From contig JAIEMP010000013.1 of NCBI GenBank assembly GCA_019752045.1, positions 59,992 to 123,991 on the forward strand: DNA of 64,000 bases, in the 5' to 3' direction. The stretch's first letter is position 1; each line of letters begins with the position of its first letter. Below are positions 50,573-59,831 of this stretch, piece by piece. Below the pieces are notes generated by a model. That model was not told the origin of the DNA. It saw only the letters and a list, made by a program, of their open reading frames with translations, and searched no databases. Position numbers and translations under genes: made by a program. This stretch comes from Chitinophagaceae bacterium (GTDB taxonomy: Bacteria > Bacteroidota > Bacteroidia > Chitinophagales > Chitinophagaceae).

Positions 50573-51079
50573 TCATTTGCACAGCTGGTTAATCCATTGC
50601 TCATGTTGGGGATATTGCTGCAACAGCGTTGCTTTATCTGCCAGTTCAAAATCTTCAAAATCAAAACCGGGTGCAACAGTGCATCCCACAAACGAAAAAC
50701 TGTTTTCATCAACCGGCATGGATGCAAACCAGCAACCTGCCTTCACCAGTTGTTGAAACCTGTAGCCATTTTCAATATCATTTCCCAGTTTTAGTATTTC
50801 AGCATTACCATCAGGATGAATGACATAAATATGCAAACCCGCACCGGTATAAAAATGCCAGAGCTCATCGCTTTTGATGCGGTGAAATGCAGAAAACTGT
50901 TTTCCTTCCAACAAAAAATAAATGGCAGTTGAAAGAAGCCTGTTGCCATTAAAACGAACTGGCAATGCAGCAGCGTTAATGCTTTCATCACTTGCATAAG
51001 TGCGGCAGTAGTAACCCCCTTCGGGATGAGGTTGTAAATGAAACTGCGTTATATACTGTTGAACTGTATACATACTCAT
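50573..51079 (-). CDS. Cupin family protein (DUF985-like)
   Basis: A 168-residue protein from the ATG at 51079 (MSMYTVQQYITQFHLQPHPEGGYYCRTY); the longer frame adds 15 residues not typical of the family. Conserved features of the DUF985 cupin group are LQPHPEGGYYxxTY at the start, STAIYFLLEGKQFSAFHRIKSDELWHFYTGAGLHIYVI (about residues 50-87, the metal-binding cupin core with His and Glu) and the late AGCWFASMPVDENSFSFVGCTVAPGFDFEDFELA region (about 115-150). The protein is cytoplasmic with unknown substrate; some relatives are annotated as sugar epimerase-like. It is transcribed alone, convergent with the TonB receptor gene. Confidence 0.85.
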   Translation of the reverse strand: MSMYTVQQYITQFHLQPHPEGGYYCRTYASDESINAAALPVRFNGNRLLSTAIYFLLEGKQFSAFHRIKSDELWHFYTGAGLHIYVIHPDGNAEILKLGNDIENGYRFQQLVKAGCWFASMPVDENSFSFVGCTVAPGFDFEDFELADKATLLQQYPQHEQWINQLCK

Positions 51080-51189
51080 GACATCGGCAAAAATAGAACA
51101 ACAAACTTGCCGGTTATGTTTCATTTATCAATACTTATTCTTATCTTATACAGTGCCTTCATTTTTAATGAACCTTCAATTGCAAGAAC

Positions 51190-52128
51190 ATGACTTCAGT
51201 AATTGGCAGTATCAGAAATGCCATTGGAAATACTCCACTGGTTGAATTAAAAAATATAGTGCCTGTTAACAGTGCCCGGATTGTTGCCAAAATGGAAAGT
51301 GCTAACCCAACGGGAAGTATGAAAGACAGGATGGCTGTTGCAGTGATTGAAGCAGCAGAAAAAAAAGGGTTCATTCAAAAAGAAAGTACGGTGATAGAAT
51401 ATACAGCAGGCACAACCGGTATTTCACTTGCATTTGTTTGTGCTTCACTTGGGTATAATTTTCATGCTGTTTTTTCAGATGCATTCAGTAATGAAAAAAG
51501 AATTACAATGAAAGCATTTGGAACAACTGTTACAGACGTTATCAGCGATCAGAAAAAAATAACAGAAAAACTTATTAAAGAAATGATTGAAACTGCCCGT
51601 GTATTAAGTGAGCAGGAGAATCACTGGTGGTCGGATCAATTAAACAATCATGATGCTGAACAGGGTTATTATCCGCTTGCAGATGAACTCTGGAAGCAGT
51701 CTGATGGCCAGGTTGATGCATTTGTACATACTGTAAGCACAGCTCATTCCATTCATGGAGTAACAAAATCGCTTTTAAAATATAATAGTAAAATAGAAAC
51801 ATTTGCGGTGGAACCAGATGAATCAGCAGTGCTATCCGGTCGCTCATCCGGATCTCATAAAATTGAGGGCATTGGCATTGGCTTTATTCCACCACTTTGG
51901 CAACCGGATATTGTAAATGAAATTTTAACTGTTACTACAGAAGATGCCATGCAGATGGCAAGAAGACTGGCAAAAGAAGAAGGTATTTTTGCCGGCACTT
52001 CAACCGGTGCCAATATTGTTGCAGCATTGAGAATAGCAGAAAGATTGGGGAAAGGAAAAACGGTAGCTACAATCATAATAGATTCAGGACTGCGGTATCT
52101 CAGTACTCCTTTATATCAATCATTATAA
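51190..52128 (+). CDS. Cysteine synthase-like PLP enzyme with altered phosphate loop
   Basis: A 312-residue fold-type II pyridoxal-phosphate enzyme. Visible features are IGNTPLVELKNI (about residues 12-23), the PLP lysine in NPTGSMKDRMA (about residue 45), the substrate loop EYTAGTTGISLAF (about 71-83) and the C-terminal FAGTSTGANIVAALRIA (about 260-276). The loop that normally binds the PLP phosphate (GTGGT in cysteine synthases) reads VSTAHSIHGV here (about 181-190), a clear departure. It might be an O-acetylserine sulfhydrylase homologue with a different substrate. It stands alone with a terminator. The general family is secure; the reaction is not. Confidence 0.85.
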   Translation: MTSVIGSIRNAIGNTPLVELKNIVPVNSARIVAKMESANPTGSMKDRMAVAVIEAAEKKGFIQKESTVIEYTAGTTGISLAFVCASLGYNFHAVFSDAFSNEKRITMKAFGTTVTDVISDQKKITEKLIKEMIETARVLSEQENHWWSDQLNNHDAEQGYYPLADELWKQSDGQVDAFVHTVSTAHSIHGVTKSLLKYNSKIETFAVEPDESAVLSGRSSGSHKIEGIGIGFIPPLWQPDIVNEILTVTTEDAMQMARRLAKEEGIFAGTSTGANIVAALRIAERLGKGKTVATIIIDSGLRYLSTPLYQSL

Positions 52129-52131
52129 AAA

Positions 52132-52156
52132 AAGAGGCTGTTCTTTACAGCCTCTT
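52132..52156. terminator. Terminator between the cysteine-synthase-like gene and the convergent CsbD-like gene
   Basis: AAGAGGCTGT (52132-52141) / ACAGCCTCTT (52147-52156), five-base loop, with an A-run before it and a short T-rich end. It can serve both converging genes. Confidence 0.75.
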
Positions 52157-52179
52157 CATTCAAATTTTTCTGCCGGAAA

Positions 52180-52455
52180 TTATTTCGCAGGCTCATCAGG
52201 CCCGTCGAATGTATCCTTTACTTTATCCCACAAGCCTTCAGCTTTTTCTTTCAGATCTTCTGCAATATCACCTGCCTTTTCTTTGATTTGTGCAAGCTTT
52301 TCTTCTGCCTGATCTTTCAGTTCATCCAGTTTGTCCTCTGCCTTCTCTGACCACTCACCGGCTTTTCCTTTTAAATCCTGCAGGGCATCTTCTGCTTTTT
52401 CTGTCCAGCTTTGTTTTGTTTGATCAGTTTCCTGAGAGCCATTGGTTTGTTCCAT
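52180..52455 (-). CDS. Small charged amphipathic protein (YtxH/CsbD-like stress protein)
   Basis: A 91-residue protein from the ATG at 52455 (MEQTNGSQETDQTKQSW); the upstream extension to 52500 adds a hydrophobic stretch that is probably not translated. It consists almost entirely of E/K/A/D residues in imperfect 11-residue helical repeats (EKAEDALQDLKGKAGEW, EKAEDKLDELKDQAEEK, EKAGDIAEDLKEKAEGLW). It resembles LEA-type, apolipophorin-like or CsbD-like small stress proteins that are common in Bacteroidota. It has no enzymatic motif; a role in osmotic or general stress is only inferred. Confidence 0.75.
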   Translation of the reverse strand: MEQTNGSQETDQTKQSWTEKAEDALQDLKGKAGEWSEKAEDKLDELKDQAEEKLAQIKEKAGDIAEDLKEKAEGLWDKVKDTFDGPDEPAK

Positions 52456-52637
52456 TGTTGTTTGTTTTAAGGTTAAAAAAATAAGGCTTACAAGATACAT
52501 TCATTTGCAGAACAAAAAGAATGAAACAACTCTTTTTTAAAAAAACAGAATACAACCTGCTTCAGTTACCAAAACTTCCTGATCATGTTGTTACCTCTGT
52601 TTGTATGTTGTATCTTCCTGACCCAAAACTAAAAAGC

Positions 52638-54083
52638 ATGTTTAAACGTTTTCTGTTTGCAATCCTGTTTGTATTTCTTGGATTGATTGCACTGATCTTA
52701 TTCAACACCTTTCGTTTCAGCAAAACAATTCCTGTTTTTCCATCTGCAGCAGTTACAGGCATCAGCGATTCGGCAGCAGTGCATCTGAGCCGTGCCATTC
52801 AGATTAAAACAGTTTCGTTTGGCGATACCCTGGCAATTGATACAACGGAGTTTTTAAAATTCCGTGGGTTTCTGGAAACAACTTATCCGGCTATTCATCA
52901 AAAATTACCGCGGCAAATCATCAGTGAGTTCAGTTATATCTATACCTGGGTGGGGAAAAATCCATCGCTGAAACCCTATATCATTATGGCGCATATGGAT
53001 GTAGTGCCGGTTGAAGCTATTGCTGAAAAAAACTGGACGGTTCCTTCTTTCAGCGGAATGATTAAAGGCGATACCATTTGGGGAAGAGGCGCTGTAGATG
53101 ATAAAGCATCGGCCATAGCTATTTTTGAAGCAGCAGAACAGTTGCTCAACGAAAATTTTCAACCCGAACGTACCATCTATTTATGTTTTGGACACGATGA
53201 AGAAATTTCGGGCAAACGTGGTGCAGCAAAAATTGCCGACTGGTTTAAAGAACAAAAAATTCAACCGGAACTGGTGCTGGATGAAGGCGGACAGGTAGAC
53301 ACTGAACATTTTCCCGAATTAAAAAGGCCTGTTGCTGTAATTGGTGTGGGCGAAAAGGGATATGTAAATATTGATCTGGTTGTAGAAAAACCGGGCGGAC
53401 ATTCTTCCATGCCGCCAACAGAAACAGCTATTGATATATTAAACAGCGCCATTGAAAAAGTAAGATTGAAACAAATGCCTGCACGTATTACAGATCCTGT
53501 TCACCAAATGTTTCAACGCATTGGCCCGGGCGGTGGATTTGTGAACAGGATGGCCCTGAGTAATCAATGGCTATTTAAAGAATTACTCATGCATCAGCTG
53601 GAGAAATCTAAAGAAACCAATGCACTCATACATACAACACTGGTACCTACCATTGTAAAAGCGGGCATAAAAGACAATGTCATTCCTTCCATTGCCAAAG
53701 CAACATTCAACAGCCGTATACTTCCCGGCGAAACAAGTGAAGATGTTTTAGCTTTTGTAAAAAAAGCAATCAATGATGAACGTGTAACTGTAACCAAACA
53801 GCCGATCTCCTTAATGGAACCTTCATCGGCTACAAGTCCCGAACATCCCATGTTTAAAAAAGTAGAACGTATCACATACCAAACAGTACCCAATGCAATT
53901 GTAACACCTTACCTCATGGTGGGCGCAACGGACTCCCGTTATTTCCGTTCGTTCAGTGATGCGGTTGTAAACTTTGCACCTATGACCAATGCAAAAGGCT
54001 TTCATGGAATTGATGAACGTATTCCAATTTCTGATTTGCACCGCATGATCTTCTTCTATAAAATGCTCATAACGGAAAAATAA
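52638..54083 (+). CDS. Membrane-anchored M20 family zinc carboxypeptidase (PM20D1-like)
   Basis: A 481-residue hydrolase from the ATG at 52638 (MFKRFLFAILFVFLGLIALILFNTFRF), which puts an N-terminal membrane anchor at residues 4-24; the longer frame from 52521 adds 39 residues without export character. Metal and catalytic motifs are present in order: MAHMDVVPVE (about residues 115-124), WGRGAVDDKASA (about 146-157), FGHDEEISGKRGA (about 183-195, Glu-Glu) and VLDEGGQ (about 212-218). A dimerization/lid domain and GATDSRYFR (about 428-436) follow. Related mammalian PM20D1 enzymes act on N-acyl amino acids, while bacterial ones are peptidases. It is transcribed alone, with its catalytic domain probably periplasmic. 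Confidence 0.88.
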   Translation: MFKRFLFAILFVFLGLIALILFNTFRFSKTIPVFPSAAVTGISDSAAVHLSRAIQIKTVSFGDTLAIDTTEFLKFRGFLETTYPAIHQKLPRQIISEFSYIYTWVGKNPSLKPYIIMAHMDVVPVEAIAEKNWTVPSFSGMIKGDTIWGRGAVDDKASAIAIFEAAEQLLNENFQPERTIYLCFGHDEEISGKRGAAKIADWFKEQKIQPELVLDEGGQVDTEHFPELKRPVAVIGVGEKGYVNIDLVVEKPGGHSSMPPTETAIDILNSAIEKVRLKQMPARITDPVHQMFQRIGPGGGFVNRMALSNQWLFKELLMHQLEKSKETNALIHTTLVPTIVKAGIKDNVIPSIAKATFNSRILPGETSEDVLAFVKKAINDERVTVTKQPISLMEPSSATSPEHPMFKKVERITYQTVPNAIVTPYLMVGATDSRYFRSFSDAVVNFAPMTNAKGFHGIDERIPISDLHRMIFFYKMLITEK

Positions 54084-54245
54084 AATCAACTGTTGTATTG
54101 CACTCATCCAATGCATGTTATCAGTTATACTCAATGGCTTTATTTTTTTGGCACTTTTTCTGCAATAAAAGCATTTGTTATAGCGGTAAAATTTCAGTAA
54201 ACTTTGTATGTTGATTTTTTCATTCAGATCTTAAAATCTTATGTT

Positions 54246-54677
54246 ATGGGTATGTTGCATCAACTCAACGAGTGGAGCACCACCCATCATCCCAGGTGGC
54301 TGGTGATTTTGCGTGTTGCTCTCGGCTTTAGTCTTTTACTCAAAGGAATTTCATTTATCAGTAATACAGTAGGGTTACAAACACTGCTGCAATCAAGTGG
54401 TCTGCCTTCAAATGAATGGCTTACTACAATCATTGCCTGCATTCATTTACTAGGTGGGGTATTAATGATTGTTGGCTTGTTTACAAGATGGGTAGCGTTG
54501 GCACAGATCCCCGTCCTTACAGGTGCAGTCATTTTTATTAATGCAAAACGTGCTGTATTTGCCGGCGAATCAGAATTGATGTTATCACTGGTGATCCTGT
54601 TGCTGCTCATCTTCTTTTTCTTTGAAGGTGGTGGCAGAATTTCGCTGGATGATTTCTTTCGCCGTCATCCGAAATAG
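54246..54677 (+). CDS. DoxX family membrane protein
   Basis: A 143-residue membrane protein from the ATG at 54246 (MGMLHQLNEWSTTHHPRWL). It has four hydrophobic segments at about residues 20-40 (VILRVALGFSLLLKGISFI), 58-80 (LTTIIACIHLLGGVLMIVG), 85-105 (VALAQIPVLTGAVIFINA) and 113-132 (LMLSLVILLLLIFFFFEG). The Arg in the first segment and the G-H/L-L-G-G pattern in the second are typical of DoxX. Family members are linked to quinone or thiol redox in the membrane, with no defined role here. It ends 3 nt before the stop of the convergent MFS transporter gene. Confidence 0.82.
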   Translation: MGMLHQLNEWSTTHHPRWLVILRVALGFSLLLKGISFISNTVGLQTLLQSSGLPSNEWLTTIIACIHLLGGVLMIVGLFTRWVALAQIPVLTGAVIFINAKRAVFAGESELMLSLVILLLLIFFFFEGGGRISLDDFFRRHPK

Positions 54678-54680
54678 GAT

Positions 54681-55907
54681 TCAGGATTTTGCCAGCCGCA
54701 TTTGTTTGTGTAAAGTGAAATAAGCAATGGCGGTGCTTGCAATCATAAACACAGCACCTAATAAAAAAGCAGAGCCCGGAAAATAAACGGCCTGTGCAGG
54801 ATTGGTGAAGTAAGCAAATGTATTAGTCATTAATGGAGGTCCTACAATTGTAGTGGCACTCATTAAAGCGGTTAAAGATCCCTGTAACTCTCCCTGTTCA
54901 TTTGCAGGAACATATCCAGCCATGATGGATTGCAATGCAGGACCGCAAATGCCACCTAAACAATACGGAACAAGAAACACAAACATCATCCAGCTTTGCG
55001 ATGCAAAAGCAAAGAGTAACATACCGAGTGCATAAAATGCAAGTCCGATATAAATACTTTTTTCGTTCCCCAGTTTAGGATTCACTACTCTGGTTAAACC
55101 AGCCTGTACTCCTCCAACTAACAATCCAACTACGGCTAATGAAATACCGATCATACCCGGGCTCCATTTAAAACGTTCAATGGTAAAAAAACTCCAGTTG
55201 CTTTGTACGGCATGTGAACCGAGATACACAAAAAACATCGCCATAACTAAACCCGTTAATGCAGGATACTTTCTGAGGTTCCATAAACTTACACCGGGTA
55301 TGGCCCTCTTCCATTCAAACGTTCTTCTGTTCTCTTTCTTTAAGGATTCAGGTAAAATAAAATAACCGTATAAAAAATTGAGCATGCACAAAGCGCCGGC
55401 CACCATAAACGGTACTCTGGTTCCAAAGTTGCCCAGTAAACCACCCACAGCCGGACCAACAATAAAACCCAGACCAAATGCAGCGCCAATCAGTCCAAAA
55501 TTCTTTGCCCTGTCTTCGGGTGAGCTGATATCTGCAATGTATGCAGATGCTGCTGTAAAGCTGGCGCCCGTAATCCCGGCTACAATTCTTCCAACAAATA
55601 ACCAACCAAGTGTAGGTGCAAAAGCAAGAAACAGATAGTCAATGGAGAAACCAAATAATGATGCAAGCAATACAGGGCGGCGGCCATACTGATCACTCAG
55701 ATTTCCAATCAATGGAGCAAAACAAAACTGTGTAATGGCAAATGCAAACAACAACCATCCGCCGATCTTTGATGCCTGGCTGATGTTTACATGACCAAGC
55801 TCTTCAATTAATTTTGGCATCACAGGAATAATAATTCCAAAACCAATGACATCAATCAGTAAGGTGATGAAAATAAAACCAATTGCTGCATTCTTTTTTT
55901 CTGCCAT
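54681..55907 (-). CDS. Tet-type MFS efflux transporter
   Basis: A 408-residue inner-membrane protein with 12 predicted helices. It shows the proton-antiporter signatures of the TCR/Tet family: motif A, GNLSDQYGRRPVLLASL, at the loop between helices 2 and 3 (about residues 67-83), and the antiporter motif C-like GPAVGGLLGNFG in helix 5 (about 151-162). The N-terminal DVIGFGIIIPVMPKLIEEL is characteristic of TetA-like pumps. Homologues export tetracycline or other drugs, but many chromosomal copies have unknown substrates. There is no divergent TetR gene, so it is probably not a dedicated resistance determinant. Confidence 0.88.
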   Translation of the reverse strand: MAEKKNAAIGFIFITLLIDVIGFGIIIPVMPKLIEELGHVNISQASKIGGWLLFAFAITQFCFAPLIGNLSDQYGRRPVLLASLFGFSIDYLFLAFAPTLGWLFVGRIVAGITGASFTAASAYIADISSPEDRAKNFGLIGAAFGLGFIVGPAVGGLLGNFGTRVPFMVAGALCMLNFLYGYFILPESLKKENRRTFEWKRAIPGVSLWNLRKYPALTGLVMAMFFVYLGSHAVQSNWSFFTIERFKWSPGMIGISLAVVGLLVGGVQAGLTRVVNPKLGNEKSIYIGLAFYALGMLLFAFASQSWMMFVFLVPYCLGGICGPALQSIMAGYVPANEQGELQGSLTALMSATTIVGPPLMTNTFAYFTNPAQAVYFPGSAFLLGAVFMIASTAIAYFTLHKQMRLAKS

Positions 55908-55982
55908 AAATTAAATTGTGGGGCAAAGATGATTTTTTAAATGATTGACTGCGTTTTTTTATTCCACAAAAATCAACCAAAC

Positions 55983-56018
55983 AAAAAGGCAACAACTCTT
56001 TCAAGTTGTTGCCTTTTT
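55983..56018 (-). terminator. Terminator downstream of the DsbA-like gene
   Basis: A perfect 15-bp stem, AAAAAGGCAACAACT / AGTTGTTGCCTTTTT, with six-base loop and A/T ends. It lies 87 nt past the stop of the DsbA-like gene and upstream of the MFS gene on the same strand. Confidence 0.85.
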
Positions 56019-56104
56019 TAAGTAATGAATTATTTCTTACATCCCAACTACGCTAAAGCTTCGTCGGGCATGTGTACATCGTACTTCTAACCTCGTACTT
56101 TGCC

Positions 56105-56680
56105 TTACGCTCTTTTCTTCACCGCTGTTTTAGCAGCAGGTTTTTTCTTTGCGAGCACATCAATTACTTTACTGAATGCGTTTACATTTACCGGACCACT
56201 GTATACTTCGCCGTTAATATAAAAGAAAGGCACATCTTTAATTCCTTTGTTTGCACCTTCTAATAAATCTATCCGTACACTCCATCCATAAACAGAATCA
56301 ACGAGCTTGGTTAAAAAGTTTTTATCTGTTACACCACTCTCTTTTGCATAGCCTTTAAGACTGATGGTACCGAGCTGACGGCGTTTTGCAAACAAGAGAT
56401 TGTGCATTTCCCAAAACTTACCTTCCTGCGCTGCACCAATGGAAGCCTCCGCTGCCTTGTGTGCCCGCTGATGAATTCTGGTTAAAGGAAAATGACGGAA
56501 GTTGAACTGCAGTTTACCTTCATATTTTTCCATCAGTTGATTAACTACTTCATTAGCCTTTGCACAAGGCTCGCTTTCATAATCTCCAAACATCACCAGC
56601 TTTACAGGTGCTTCTTTAGCTCCTACCCAAATATTCTTTGTGGGTATAATTTCAATTTCCGGTGCTTTACTATGTGCCAT
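56105..56680 (-). CDS. DsbA-like thioredoxin-fold protein with single active-site Cys
   Basis: A 191-residue protein of the DsbA/thioredoxin_4 type. It has the N-terminal strand-loop PVKLVMFGDYESEPCAKANEVV (about residues 25-46), a helical insert (RAHKAAEASIGAAQEGKFWEMHNLLF, about 72-97) and the cis-Pro loop VPFFYINGEVYSGP (about 149-162). The usual CxxC after DY is SEPC here: the first, nucleophilic Cys is Ser. It has no signal peptide, so a cytoplasmic location is likely. The C-terminal tail is Lys/Ala/Thr-rich (AKKKPAAKTAVKKRA), like histone-type tails that bind DNA or RNA. It is probably not a normal disulfide oxidase; the role is unknown. It lies downstream of clpB in the same direction, with a gap of 58 nt. 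Confidence 0.82.
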   Translation of the reverse strand: MAHSKAPEIEIIPTKNIWVGAKEAPVKLVMFGDYESEPCAKANEVVNQLMEKYEGKLQFNFRHFPLTRIHQRAHKAAEASIGAAQEGKFWEMHNLLFAKRRQLGTISLKGYAKESGVTDKNFLTKLVDSVYGWSVRIDLLEGANKGIKDVPFFYINGEVYSGPVNVNAFSKVIDVLAKKKPAAKTAVKKRA

Positions 56681-56738
56681 AAATTCTCCTTTTTTAAGTA
56701 TATGTTATTCGCCTGTCTTATTAATAACAACCCATTGT

Positions 56739-59381
56739 TTAAATAGTTGTTGGTTGATTTTGTGTTGTTGTATCCTGACCCGAAGCCGTTTCATTTCTGA
56801 AGACGACAAGGCCATCAAATACATCTACAACTACGGTTTTGGTTTTATCAATGTCACCGGCTAAAATCCTCCGGCTCAATCCGTTCACGATTTCTTTCTG
56901 AATCAATCGTTTAAGTGGTCGGGCCCCGAATTGAGGGTCAAATCCATGTTCAGCCAGATAATCAAGGGCATAATCAGAGAAATTCAACTGAATTCCGCTT
57001 TCAGCAACCAATTTTTGCAGATTGCCTAATTGTATGCGGATGATGGATTTTATTTCCTTACGCAGCAGCGGGGCAAACATAAGGATTTCATCCACACGAT
57101 TCAAGAATTCGGGTCGAATTGTTTGTCGCAAAAGGGTCATAACCTCTGTTTTGGCCAAATCGGTTGCCTTTTGAATCTCATTTTCCTCAGTAACACCCTC
57201 AAAAGCCTCACTTATGAGATGGCTGCCGATATTGCTGGTCATGATGATGATGGTATTCTTGAAATTCACCACCCTGCCTTTATTATCGGTTAAGCGTCCA
57301 TCGTCCAGCACCTGCAACAGCACATTCCATACATCCGGGTGGGCTTTTTCAATTTCATCGAGCAGCACTACACTATATGGTTTTCGGCGAATCGCTTCGG
57401 TTAATTGACCACCTTCATCGTAACCCACATAACCGGGAGGTGCACCCACCAACCTTGAAACGGTGTGTTTTTCCTGGTATTCACTCATATCAATCCTCGT
57501 CATCATGCTTTCATCATCAAACAGATACTCGGCCAATGCTTTGGCTAATTCTGTTTTACCCACACCGGTTGTTCCCAAAAAAATAAAGGAGCCAATTGGT
57601 TTTTTTGGATCACTTAACCCTGCCCTGCTTCTGCGGATGGCATCGGCAACAGCGGTGATGGCTTCTTCCTGTCCCACCACACGGTTATGCAGTTCATCTT
57701 CCAGGTGCAATAATTTTTCTTTCTCACTCTGCATCATCTTTGCAACAGGAATGCCCGTCATCTTTGCAATGTTCACTGCAATATCTTCTGCATCTACTTC
57801 TTCTTTCAGTAAACGTTTTTCACCACTGGTTTCTATTTGCTCCGTTAATGAAGTGATCTGAGTTTCCTGTTCTTTTATTTTTCCGTAACGGATCTCAGCC
57901 ACCAACCCGTAGTTGCCTTCACGTTCTGCACGTTCGGCCTGCAGCTTCAGGTTTTCAATTTCCGCTTTTGCATTCTGTACTTTCTCTACCAGTTCTTTTT
58001 CAGTTTTCCATTTTGCTTTCAGTGTATCCCGCTCAACAGAAAGATTAGCAATCTCGGTATTGAGTTCTCTTAAAGTAACTTCATCATTTTCTCTTTTGAT
58101 CGCTTCCCTTTCAATTTCAAGTTGACGGATCTGGCGTTCCAGTTTATCAAGTTCTTCGGGCATACTGTTCATTTCCAAACGAAGCTTGGCTGCACTTTCA
58201 TCAATTAAGTCGATGGCTTTATCCGGCAAAAACCGATCGGTGATGTAACGCACACTCAATTCAACTGCTGCAATAATGGCTTCGTCTTTAATACGTACAT
58301 GATGATGTGTTTCGTAACGATCTTTTAATCCACGCAAAATAGAAATGGCATCTTCTATATTCGGTTCATCAATCATCACTTTCTGAAAACGACGCTCCAA
58401 GGCTTTATCTTTTTCAAAAAACTTTTGATACTCGTTTAATGTGGTTGCACCAATGGCTCTCAACTCACCTCTTGCCAATGCAGGTTTTAAAATATTAGCT
58501 GCATCCATGGCACCATCGCCACCACCTGCACCAACGAGTGTATGAATTTCATCAATGAATAAAATAATTTCACCATCACTGGTACTTACTTCTTTTACAA
58601 CACTCTTTAAACGTTCTTCAAACTCTCCTTTATATTTTGCACCGGCAATAAGCTGACCCATATCCAATGCATAAATAATTTTTGATTTTAAATTCTCCGG
58701 CACATCACCATTTACAATACGCATGGCCAATCCTTCAGCGATGGCTGTTTTACCAACACCCGGTTCACCTACAAGAATAGGATTGTTTTTACTACGGCGT
58801 GTTAAAATGTGTAATGTTCTGCGGATCTCTTCATCACGGCCAATCACAGGATCGAGCTTTCCCTGCCTTGCCATTTCAATTAAATTCTTTGCATACTTGT
58901 TGAGTGCATTGAACTGTGTTTCCTGTGTTTGACTTTTTACCGTATCTCCTTTGCGCAGATCTTTAATGGCTGTGAGTAATCCCTTTTCGGTTAAGCCTGC
59001 ATCTTTCAACATTTTTGCAGTGGAATCATTTCCCTGCACAATGGCTAATAGCAAATGTTCCGGTGTTACAAACTCATCTGCAAAACCTTTGAGCGAAGCA
59101 CCTGCACGCAGGATTACATTGTTGGCTTCACGACCCAGCATCTGTGCCGCTTCAGCATTTGTTTTTGGCAATTTGCTGATGGCTTCGTTCAGTTTGGTTT
59201 CAACCAGATTGAGTGTAACATTATTTTTCTTGAGCAGATATTCTACAGGACTATCATCCTGATCGAGCAATGCTTTCAGTAAATGTTCTGTTTCAATGGA
59301 TGTGTTTTGTGCATTAAACGCCAGTTGCTGTGCCTGCTGCACTGCTTCGGCTGCTTTAATGGTAAAGTTTGATAAGTTCAT
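56739..59381 (-). CDS. clpB: ClpB disaggregase (AAA+ chaperone)
   Basis: An 880-residue cytoplasmic ATPase that, with DnaK, pulls apart protein aggregates after stress. It has an N-terminal Clp-N domain (about residues 1-145; [21 protein letters not shown]), AAA1 with Walker [14 protein letters not shown] (about 207-219) and Walker [15 protein letters not shown], and a coiled-coil middle domain (about 410-535). AAA2 has Walker [18 protein letters not shown] (about 610-626), Walker [15 protein letters not shown], pore loop GYVGYDEGG and sensor 2 GARPLKR. The C-terminus completes the AAA2 small domain. It is the only gene on its transcript side apart from the DsbA-like gene 58 nt downstream, which may be cotranscribed. 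The region upstream (59382-59831) is full of short palindromic repeats. Confidence 0.97.
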   Translation of the reverse strand: MNLSNFTIKAAEAVQQAQQLAFNAQNTSIETEHLLKALLDQDDSPVEYLLKKNNVTLNLVETKLNEAISKLPKTNAEAAQMLGREANNVILRAGASLKGFADEFVTPEHLLLAIVQGNDSTAKMLKDAGLTEKGLLTAIKDLRKGDTVKSQTQETQFNALNKYAKNLIEMARQGKLDPVIGRDEEIRRTLHILTRRSKNNPILVGEPGVGKTAIAEGLAMRIVNGDVPENLKSKIIYALDMGQLIAGAKYKGEFEERLKSVVKEVSTSDGEIILFIDEIHTLVGAGGGDGAMDAANILKPALARGELRAIGATTLNEYQKFFEKDKALERRFQKVMIDEPNIEDAISILRGLKDRYETHHHVRIKDEAIIAAVELSVRYITDRFLPDKAIDLIDESAAKLRLEMNSMPEELDKLERQIRQLEIEREAIKRENDEVTLRELNTEIANLSVERDTLKAKWKTEKELVEKVQNAKAEIENLKLQAERAEREGNYGLVAEIRYGKIKEQETQITSLTEQIETSGEKRLLKEEVDAEDIAVNIAKMTGIPVAKMMQSEKEKLLHLEDELHNRVVGQEEAITAVADAIRRSRAGLSDPKKPIGSFIFLGTTGVGKTELAKALAEYLFDDESMMTRIDMSEYQEKHTVSRLVGAPPGYVGYDEGGQLTEAIRRKPYSVVLLDEIEKAHPDVWNVLLQVLDDGRLTDNKGRVVNFKNTIIIMTSNIGSHLISEAFEGVTEENEIQKATDLAKTEVMTLLRQTIRPEFLNRVDEILMFAPLLRKEIKSIIRIQLGNLQKLVAESGIQLNFSDYALDYLAEHGFDPQFGARPLKRLIQKEIVNGLSRRILAGDIDKTKTVVVDVFDGLVVFRNETASGQDTTTQNQPTTI

Positions 59382-59831
59382 ATAGTGTTGTTTGAGACCT
59401 CATCCTCTTTGAGCTTCGCTCGTAACCTTCGTTGCTCGGTTACTCCAAAAGAGAAGGACGGTGCGGCATATTTTTAATTTTCTTTTTTATCTGCCATTTC
59501 AGCTTTTGAATAAATGTTAAATATTTAGGCCTCATCCTCTTATCCTTCTCCGAAGGAGAAGGACGGTGCTGCATACAATGCCCAAACATTTGTAATTAAC
59601 ACATCAGCATTTGTATACTTATTCAACTTTTATTCAACAATTGAAATGCCCGCCCAGAAGACTCCGTTCGGACGGGAACTGAAGGTGAGGTATTTGTTAA
59701 ACATGTTGGTTATTGTTGAAATGCTTAATTCCAAAAGTTGAATTAGTTAATTTCGTTCGGCCTCCCTCTCTTCCGGAGAGGGAACGAGGGTGAGGCATCA
59801 AATAGCTATCCAATAAATAAATTCAGAAAGA
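59382..59831. repeat. Intergenic cluster of four short palindromic repeat elements upstream of clpB
   Basis: Four units lie in 450 bp with no gene. 59397-59468 begins ACCTCATCCTCTT, ends GAGAAGGACGGTGC, and holds nested hairpins GAGCTTCGCTC and GTAACC/GGTTAC. 59528-59574 has the stem TCCTTCTCC-GAA-GGAGAAGGA. 59648-59675 has GCCCGCCC..TTCGGACGG, related to the ribD/lpdA element. 59753-59798 has CCCTCTCTTCCGGAGAGGG. Three of them share a CCTC..CCTCT start and a G(A)GG/ACGGTG..GCAT end. They look like dispersed REP-type elements. Confidence 0.75.

Noticed and set aside
54681..55907. Acquired tetracycline resistance determinant
   Set aside because: No divergent TetR regulator, no mobile element and no compositional break; chromosomal Tet-like pumps of unknown substrate are common.
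57463..57861. A 132-codon plus-strand frame rich in Ser and Cys
   Set aside because: It is antisense to the conserved middle and second AAA part of clpB.
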